Assembly: GCA_027064945.1 (NCBI GenBank)
Contig: JAMOPB010000456.1
Coordinates: 1 to 29,581 of the forward strand
Source: Candidatus Cloacimonadota bacterium
GTDB taxonomy: Bacteria; Cloacimonadota; Cloacimonadia; Cloacimonadales; TCS61
Reading direction: 5' to 3'
DNA: 29,581 nt
Below are positions 24,647 to 29,581 of the stretch, one piece after another. The position numbers and the translations under genes were made by a program. The notes under the pieces were generated by a model, which saw nothing but the letters and a program-made list of their open reading frames with translations, searched no databases and had not been told where the DNA came from. Positions within the stretch are counted from its first letter, which is position 1. The number at the start of each line of letters is the position of its first letter.

Positions 24647-24988
24647 TCAGACAAGATGATGTATCTTATCTGCCTTAATAAATAATTTTTGATGATTATG
24701 TCCTTCTTTATCTTTCCAAACATTTTGTTTTAAACTACCTTCTACAATTACAGAAGCACCTTTTTTCGCATAGCTTTCCAATCTGTCGGCTGCTGCTCCC
24801 CAAATTTCTACATCTACAAAAGTTACTACATCATGCCAATTTCCACTCTTGTCTTTGTAATGGCCATTATTGGCAATTGATAATCTTGCGACAGTAACCA
24901 AATCATCGCCCACATGATCAATTTTCGCATCACGTGTTAGATTTCCACTAATAGTTACATGGTTCAAAAATGGTGTTTTTGCATTCAT
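24647..24988 (-). CDS. ssb: Single-stranded DNA-binding protein, short form without acidic tail
   Basis: A 113-aa SSB that protects ssDNA and, by family, recruits partners. The OB-fold is recognisable: FLNHVTISGNLTRDAKI, VARLSIANN, FVDVEIWGAAADRLESYAKKGASVIVEGSLKQNVWKD. Canonical bacterial SSBs are longer (~150-180 aa) and end in a flexible tail with an acidic DDDIPF-like tip that binds PriA and other partners; here the protein stops at IKADKIHHLV with no tail. The reading frame closes normally and a clean terminator follows, so it is not visibly truncated. It is probably a genuine short form, possibly a second SSB. AGGAG precedes the ATG on the minus strand. A promoter and 5' hairpin lie just upstream. 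Identification confident. Confidence 0.94.
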   Translation of the reverse strand: MNAKTPFLNHVTISGNLTRDAKIDHVGDDLVTVARLSIANNGHYKDKSGNWHDVVTFVDVEIWGAAADRLESYAKKGASVIVEGSLKQNVWKDKEGHNHQKLFIKADKIHHLV

Positions 24989-25031
24989 TTCCCGCTCCTT
25001 TGTTTTACTTTTTAATTACAATTTTCACAAA

Positions 25032-25062
25032 ACAGTTTAGACATAAACCAATGCTAAACTGT
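25032..25062 (-). promoter_or_regulatory. 5' stem-loop in the ssb leader
   Basis: ACAGTTTAG (25032-25040) and CTAAACTGT (25054-25062) are perfect 9-bp arms with a 13-nt loop. On the minus strand the predicted ssb mRNA would begin right at this hairpin, 44 bp before the start codon. It may stabilise the mRNA end or control expression. Confidence 0.5.
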
Positions 25063-25068
25063 GTCCCC

Positions 25069-25098
25069 AATATACGTTGCATTTTTATTCTTAAGAAT
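25069..25098 (-). promoter_or_regulatory. Candidate ssb promoter with overlapping 12-bp palindrome
   Basis: On the minus strand, TTCTTA (25097-25092) and TATATT (25074-25069) are spaced by 17 bp. The -10 is good, the -35 weak. The perfect palindrome ATTCTTAAGAAT (25087-25098) overlaps the -35 and could be an operator. Confidence 0.42.
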
Positions 25099-25121
25099 GT
25101 AACAATCCAAAATATTGCGCT

Positions 25122-25149
25122 GATTTTTTTTTGGTCAATCAAAAAAATC
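25122..25149. repeat. A/T hairpin in the ssb-prmC intergenic region
   Basis: GATTTTTTT (25122-25130) and AAAAAAATC (25141-25149) are 9-bp inverted arms with a 10-nt loop. The structure is low in GC and may simply reflect composition. The rest of the 245-bp gap (24989-25233) holds the ssb leader elements and no gene that I can support. Confidence 0.3.
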
Positions 25150-25233
25150 TTTTTGCAATTTATTAAAACTAAAATTCGGCAGATTTGCTTGATTTTAGAT
25201 AGACAAATATCGGAATAAAATAAATTTAGAGTT

Positions 25234-26067
25234 ATGGAAAATTGGACAATATTAGAAATTATAAAATGGACAACCGGCTTTTTCAAAGAGAAGCAAATCG
25301 TTAATCCTCGCCTAAATGCTGAATACATTATTTCACATGTTTTAGGATGTAAACGCTTTGATTTATATCTTCGTTTTGAAGAAATTGTTTCTTTGGAAAA
25401 TCGCGATAAAATAAAAAAAATGGTTATCGAAAGAGCAAAATCAAAACCTTTGCAATATGTAATTGGTGAAACAGAATTTTATGGTTATCGCTTTTTGGTT
25501 AATGAATCGGTGCTTATTCCAAGACCGGAAACCGAGTATTTAGTTGAAAAAATTATCGCAGAAATTGGTTCTTGCAATAGAATCTTGGATATTGGAACTG
25601 GTTCAGGTGCAATTGCAATCACTTTGAAAAAAGAATTACCACATCTTATGGTTACGGCTGTAGATATATCTACTATGGCATTACAAGTAGCTAAGGAAAA
25701 TGCAAAATTAAATCAAGTGGAAGTGGAATTTGTAGAATCAGATCTCTTTGCGAATCTTAATAAAAAATTTGATGTAATAGTTTCAAACCCGCCTTATATT
25801 CCTAAAATGGAGTATGATGCTTTGGATAAAGAAATTTTGGAATATGAACCTAAATCAGCATTATTAGCAGAAGAAGATGGTTTGTATTTTTATAGGAAGA
25901 TTTTATCAGAGTCAGAATCTTATCTTAATGAAAAAGGGAGAATCTATTTTGAGATCGGATATAATCAAAGTGATCGGATAAAAAAGATTGCTGAAAATAA
26001 CGGATTTACAGAGATTGAAACAGTGAAAGATCTGAATGGATTTGATAGAATTATGATAATAAAATAG
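25234..26067 (+). CDS. prmC: Peptide chain release factor N5-glutamine methyltransferase
   Basis: A 277-aa PrmC that methylates the glutamine of the GGQ motif in release factors RF1 and RF2 using S-adenosylmethionine, which sets efficient translation termination. The helical N-terminal domain is followed by the catalytic Rossmann domain: LDIGTGSGAIAI (SAM binding, ~113-124), AVDIS, and Asn185-Pro-Pro-Tyr188 (NPPY, contacts the target glutamine). ETEFYGYRFLVNESVLIPRPETE is the family-specific stretch. Length is standard (~275-290). The ribosome site is weak (AGAG). It heads a plus-strand cluster, with murA starting 9 bp after its stop. Very confident. Confidence 0.96.
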   Translation: MENWTILEIIKWTTGFFKEKQIVNPRLNAEYIISHVLGCKRFDLYLRFEEIVSLENRDKIKKMVIERAKSKPLQYVIGETEFYGYRFLVNESVLIPRPETEYLVEKIIAEIGSCNRILDIGTGSGAIAITLKKELPHLMVTAVDISTMALQVAKENAKLNQVEVEFVESDLFANLNKKFDVIVSNPPYIPKMEYDALDKEILEYEPKSALLAEEDGLYFYRKILSESESYLNEKGRIYFEIGYNQSDRIKKIAENNGFTEIETVKDLNGFDRIMIIK

Positions 26068-26076
26068 GATGAAAAT

Positions 26077-27330
26077 ATGGATAAATTTATAATAAACGGT
26101 GGGAAAAAACTTAGCGGAACAATAAAAGTTTCCGGAGCTAAAAATGCTATTCTTCCGATAATGACAGCTACACTTTTGGCAAAAGGAAAAACTATTTTGC
26201 ACAACGTGCCATATCTGAATGATATAAAAATGATGGCACATCTTTTACGTGTTATTGGAGCTCGCGTTGATTTTGCCGATGAAGTTATGGAAATTGATAC
26301 AACTCATTGCAGTTTTTTTGAAGCACCTTATGAACTTGTAAGTAAGATGCGTGCATCAATTTGGGTGCTTGGACCGCTTTTAGCTAGATTCGGAGAAGCA
26401 AAAGTTTCTTTTCCGGGAGGTTGTGCTATTGGTACAAGACCGGTAGATTTGCATCTAAAAGCGATGGAAGCTATGGGTGCGAAAATTGATATCGAACATG
26501 GTTATATATTTGCTAAATGTGAAAAGCTGAAAGGCGCGAAGATAGAATTTGAAAAAGTATCTGTGGGAGCTACGGCAAATGCTTTGATGGCAGCGGTTAC
26601 TGCCGAAGGTGTGACAGAAATTATAAATGCTGCCACCGAACCTGAAATTAGCAGTTTGATAGATTTTCTAAATATTATGGGTGCTAAAATTTCAGGAAAA
26701 AGCACAAGTCATCTGATTATTCAAGGTGTGGAAAGATTAAATCCTGTCGCTATGAATATGATTCCGGATAGAATAGAAGCCGGTACTTTTCTTATTGCAG
26801 GAGCAATTACCAAAAGCAGAATAACCGTTGATCGTTGTTGTCCCGAACATCTGCAAGCTTTAATTGAAAAATTAACAGAAGTAGGATGTGATCTGAACAT
26901 AAAAGAAAATTCGATAGAGTTGATACCGGCTGAGCATATTAGACCTGTCGATGTAACTGCTGTGCCACATCCGGGTTTTCCTACAGATCTACAAGCTCAG
27001 TTTTTAGCTTTGATGACTCTTTCTGAAGGCGAATGTAAAATAAAAGACACTGTTTTTCCCGATAGGTTTATGCATGTAGCAGAATTAAATCGTTTAGATG
27101 CAAATATAATTTTAGAAAATGGAGTTGCCACAGTGAAAGGTGTGGAATCTTTAAGCGGTGCGGAAGTGATGGCAACAGATTTACGCGCAAGTGCTGCTTT
27201 GGTTCTTGCCGGTTTAGCGGCAAATGGTCAAACGATAATTTCTCGTATCTATCATATTGATCGTGGTTACGAGCAGATAGAAAAGAAATTAAGTGAAATC
27301 GGTGCTGATATACAAAGAGTATTAGCATAA
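26077..27330 (+). CDS. murA: UDP-N-acetylglucosamine 1-carboxyvinyltransferase
   Basis: A 417-aa MurA, the first committed step of peptidoglycan synthesis: it transfers enolpyruvate from phosphoenolpyruvate to UDP-N-acetylglucosamine in the cytoplasm. Active-site residues are intact: Lys22-Asn23 (SGAKNAILP), Cys116 (FPGGCAIGTRPVDLHL), the residue whose Asp form gives fosfomycin resistance in some bacteria, and Asp304 (FPTDLQAQF), the general base. MHVAELNRL near 330 is also conserved. Length matches the family (~419). It is in a tight cluster with prmC upstream and mnmA 15 bp downstream, with wecB close by; MurA and WecB both use UDP-GlcNAc. Very confident. Confidence 0.97.
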   Translation: MDKFIINGGKKLSGTIKVSGAKNAILPIMTATLLAKGKTILHNVPYLNDIKMMAHLLRVIGARVDFADEVMEIDTTHCSFFEAPYELVSKMRASIWVLGPLLARFGEAKVSFPGGCAIGTRPVDLHLKAMEAMGAKIDIEHGYIFAKCEKLKGAKIEFEKVSVGATANALMAAVTAEGVTEIINAATEPEISSLIDFLNIMGAKISGKSTSHLIIQGVERLNPVAMNMIPDRIEAGTFLIAGAITKSRITVDRCCPEHLQALIEKLTEVGCDLNIKENSIELIPAEHIRPVDVTAVPHPGFPTDLQAQFLALMTLSEGECKIKDTVFPDRFMHVAELNRLDANIILENGVATVKGVESLSGAEVMATDLRASAALVLAGLAANGQTIISRIYHIDRGYEQIEKKLSEIGADIQRVLA

Positions 27331-27345
27331 AGAAAAGAGGTAATT

Positions 27346-28395
27346 ATGAAAATAGCAGTAGCGATGAGCGGTGGAGTAGATAGTTCTTTGGCAGCTGCAT
27401 TATTGCAGAAACAAGGGCACGATATTTTTGGCGTAACCATGCGGCAGTATGATCCCCAATTGGCTGGCTATGCAGAAGGCGAAGGCATAGATGCTGATAT
27501 CTTAGATGCTAAAGCAGTTTGTGAAAAATTGAAAATTGAACATTATGTAGTAGATTTAATTACAGATTTTAGAGAAATTGTTGAGAAAAATTTTATCGAA
27601 GAGTATAGCAATGGCAGAACTCCCAATCCTTGCGTACTATGTAATCCAACAATAAAATTTGGTAAATTCTTAGAAGCTGCCATAGATCTTGGCGCTGATA
27701 AATTAGCTACCGGACATTACATAAAAACTAAAACAATTGATGATGTAGTTCATATTTATGTTCCTGAAGATGAAGCAAAAGATCAAACTTATATGATTTG
27801 GAAATTGTCTCAAACTCAATTGAAACGAGTTATTTTCCCATTAGCAGCATATACAAAACAAGAAGTTAGAGAACTCTCTGCTAAAATGGATTTACCTGTA
27901 CATTCCAAAAAAGATAGCCAAGAGATCTGCTTTATCAAAGATCATTACCAAGATTTTTTGGAAAAATATATGCAAATAAAACCGGGTAAAATTGTCTTGG
28001 CAAATGGACAAGAAATAGGTGAACATCGAGGATTGCCATTATATACAATCGGACAAAGAAAAGGATTGGGAACTCCTTGGCATAAACCACTGTTTGTTTT
28101 AAGATTAGATGTGAAGAAGAATAGAGTAATTGTTACAGATAATCCGGATGATCTATTGCGGAAAACTTTCGATTTAGCCGAAGTGAATTGGATTAGCGGA
28201 AAACCTTTGGAAGATATCGAAAATTTAAAAGTTAAAGTTAGATACAATAGCTCGGCAGTGGATGTTGAGAAATTAGAGAACTATGATCATTACAGTAAGG
28301 TAGAATTAAAAAATCCAACTCGAGCAATCACTCCGGGGCAATCAGCAGTTTTTTATAAAAATGGAGAATTGATTGGTGGTGGGAAAATTAAATAA
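27346..28395 (+). CDS. mnmA: tRNA-specific 2-thiouridylase MnmA
   Basis: A 349-aa MnmA that adds the 2-thio group to uridine 34 of Lys, Glu and Gln tRNAs, using sulfur delivered by a persulfide carrier. The N-terminal PP-loop ATP motif is SGGVDSS (~8-14). The catalytic cysteine Cys96 is in NPCVLCN (Cys99 nearby) and the second cysteine Cys195 in SQEICFI. The C-terminal half has the central and beta-barrel domains (TIGQRKGLGTP, VRYNSSAVDV, ITPGQSAVFY). Length is normal (~350-370). AAAGAGG lies before the ATG, 15 bp from murA; wecB begins 13 bp after its stop. With queH and tsaE, it is the third tRNA-modification gene in the window. Very confident. Confidence 0.97.
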   Translation: MKIAVAMSGGVDSSLAAALLQKQGHDIFGVTMRQYDPQLAGYAEGEGIDADILDAKAVCEKLKIEHYVVDLITDFREIVEKNFIEEYSNGRTPNPCVLCNPTIKFGKFLEAAIDLGADKLATGHYIKTKTIDDVVHIYVPEDEAKDQTYMIWKLSQTQLKRVIFPLAAYTKQEVRELSAKMDLPVHSKKDSQEICFIKDHYQDFLEKYMQIKPGKIVLANGQEIGEHRGLPLYTIGQRKGLGTPWHKPLFVLRLDVKKNRVIVTDNPDDLLRKTFDLAEVNWISGKPLEDIENLKVKVRYNSSAVDVEKLENYDHYSKVELKNPTRAITPGQSAVFYKNGELIGGGKIK

Positions 28396-28408
28396 TTAAG
28401 AGGAAATT

Positions 28409-29506
28409 ATGAGAAAAGTACATTTGATTGTTGGAGCAAGACCAAATTTTATGAAGATGGCTCCGTTGTATAAGGAATTTAAAAAGTATAGTGATGAATT
28501 TTCTGTAAAATTGATCCATACAGGTCAACATTATGACGAGCGTATGAGTAAATTCTTTTTTGATGATTTACAATTACCATATCCTGATGAATATTTGGAA
28601 GTTGGCTCCGGAACACATGGTAAGCAAACAGCTAGAATAATCGAGCGTTATGAGGATGTTTTGCTAAAAGATATGCCGGATTTAGTGATTGTGGCAGGCG
28701 ATGTGAATAGTACGGTTGCTTGTGCTTTAGATGCAGTGAAATTGCATATTCCTGTAGCACATTTGGAAGCAGGATTAAGAAGTCATGCCAAATCTATGCC
28801 TGAAGAAATTAATCGTATTATGACAGATGTAATTTCAGATTATCTACTTACTCCGTCACCTGATGCAGATGAAAATTTGCTTAAAGAAGGCAAACCGAAA
28901 GATAAAATTTATCTTGTGGGAAATATAATGATCGATTCTTTAATCCAATACAAAAATAAAGCAGAAGAATCTAAGATTTTGGATGAGATTGGAATTTCTA
29001 AGAAAGATTACGCGCTTATTACATTGCATAGACCTTCTAATGTGGATAATGAAAAAGGTTTACTCACAATATTAAATGCTTTTGAAGAGATTAATAAAGA
29101 TGTAAAACTGATTTTTCCTATTCATCCAAGAACAAGGAAAAGAATTGAGGAATTTAATTTAGAAGAAAAAGTTAATTCAATGAAAAACTTATATTTAGTT
29201 CCACCTGCCGGGTATTATGACTTTTTACATTTGCAGATGAATGCAAAATTCATTTTAACTGATTCAGGCGGAATCCAAGAAGAATCTACCTATTTTGGAA
29301 TTCCATGTTTAACTTTACGTCCAAACACAGAACGACCTATCACAATTTGGGAAGGGACTAATCAATTGGTTAAATTGGAAACAGATGATATTATCGATGC
29401 AGCGAAGAAAATTATTGCCGGAGATGTGAAGCAAGGGAAAATACCTAAATTCTGGGATGGGAAAACTGCAGAGCGTATAGTTCAGATTTTCCGAAACGAA
29501 AATTAA
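28409..29506 (+). CDS. wecB: UDP-N-acetylglucosamine 2-epimerase (non-hydrolysing)
   Basis: A 365-aa enzyme interconverting UDP-GlcNAc and UDP-ManNAc, which feeds surface polysaccharide synthesis. Motifs are complete: ARPNFMKMAPL, HTGQHYDERMS, GDVNS with Asp98, VAHLEAGLRS with Glu120, MPEEINR with Glu132-Glu133, LHRPSNVDN with His207, and the UDP-binding LTDSGGIQEESTYFGIPCLTLR..TERP. These match the catalytic Asp, Glu and His residues of E. coli WecB. Length is typical (~370). AGAGG precedes the ATG. No ManNAc dehydrogenase (wecC) or transferase follows within the window, so the final polymer is unknown. The symbol wecB/mnaA is family-level. Very confident on reaction. Confidence 0.95.
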   Translation: MRKVHLIVGARPNFMKMAPLYKEFKKYSDEFSVKLIHTGQHYDERMSKFFFDDLQLPYPDEYLEVGSGTHGKQTARIIERYEDVLLKDMPDLVIVAGDVNSTVACALDAVKLHIPVAHLEAGLRSHAKSMPEEINRIMTDVISDYLLTPSPDADENLLKEGKPKDKIYLVGNIMIDSLIQYKNKAEESKILDEIGISKKDYALITLHRPSNVDNEKGLLTILNAFEEINKDVKLIFPIHPRTRKRIEEFNLEEKVNSMKNLYLVPPAGYYDFLHLQMNAKFILTDSGGIQEESTYFGIPCLTLRPNTERPITIWEGTNQLVKLETDDIIDAAKKIIAGDVKQGKIPKFWDGKTAERIVQIFRNEN

Positions 29507-29581
29507 TAATAAAAAAGTTTATACAATATTAACTTTTATGAAGTAGAATATTGATAGATTTTGGAATAATTGTAGGAGTTT
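29507..29581 (+). other. Leader of a gene beyond the window edge
   Basis: The last 75 bp hold no gene. AGGAG at about 29574-29578 resembles a ribosome binding site for a plus-strand start just past the end. AAAAGTT/AACTTTT arms (29513-29519 and 29531-29537) form a weak hairpin without a T-run. Confidence 0.35.

Noticed and set aside
25005..25328. 107-aa minus-strand frame across the ssb-prmC gap and prmC start
   Set aside because: Isoleucine/lysine-rich AT translation, overlaps prmC and the ssb leader, no ribosome site or homology visible.
1..29581. CRISPR arrays, tRNA/rRNA genes, insertion sequences, toxin-antitoxin or defence islands
   Set aside because: I saw no regularly spaced repeats, cloverleaf or rRNA segments, transposase motifs or defence-gene domains. 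PglZ here is part of a PorX-like regulator, not a BREX system, since no pglX or brxL-like gene adjoins it.

Overview
The window is strongly AT-rich, densely coding DNA from a Gram-negative (two-membrane) bacterium. Signal peptides, a predicted outer-membrane beta-barrel, a TolQ/TolR/TonB-type operon, MurA, a GWxTD-domain protein and a PorX-like response regulator together suggest the Fibrobacteres-Chlorobi-Bacteroidetes group or a nearby candidate phylum. Cloacimonadota is my best guess. That assignment is an inference from gene content and base composition, not from a marker-gene comparison. I see no tRNA, rRNA, insertion sequence, prophage or CRISPR array. No gene-free stretch exceeds 300 bases; the longest is about 245 bp, between ssb and prmC.

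Layout. (1) 1-3697: the 3' half of dnaE, a secreted GWxTD-domain protein, and yraN on the minus strand. (2) 3797-14631: a tight eight-gene plus-strand operon ending in a strong cUUCGg terminator. It encodes a predicted outer-membrane barrel with a coiled-coil tail, two secreted TPR proteins (661 and about 1438 aa), an 84-aa secreted protein, a TolQ/ExbB-type channel, two different TolR/ExbD proteins and a TonB/AgmX-like transducer. I read it as a proton-motive-force-driven trans-envelope machine, related in plan to Tol-Pal/Ton and to the Myxococcus Agl-Glt gliding apparatus. Its cargo or function is unknown. It is the best candidate for an undescribed system here. One of its two ExbD proteins has Asn where the proton-carrying Asp normally lies. 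(3) 14750-20978: priA, an acyl-CoA dehydrogenase, a pilin-like small membrane protein, queH (GTG start overlapping the previous stop by 1 bp) and a 6-TM HD-GYP protein, closed by a terminator. (4) 21133-24597: panB, a 203-aa unknown protein, a PorX-like REC-PglZ regulator and tsaE, closed by a bidirectional terminator shared with the convergent ssb. (5) 24647-29506: a short ssb on the minus strand, then prmC-murA-mnmA-wecB as a close-packed plus-strand cluster. The end of the window holds a ribosome-binding-site-like sequence for a gene beyond the edge.

Functional themes are replication (dnaE, priA, ssb), tRNA and translation quality (queH, tsaE, mnmA, prmC), envelope building (murA, wecB), envelope energetics or secretion (the operon, GWxTD and PorX proteins), and signalling (HD-GYP, PorX).
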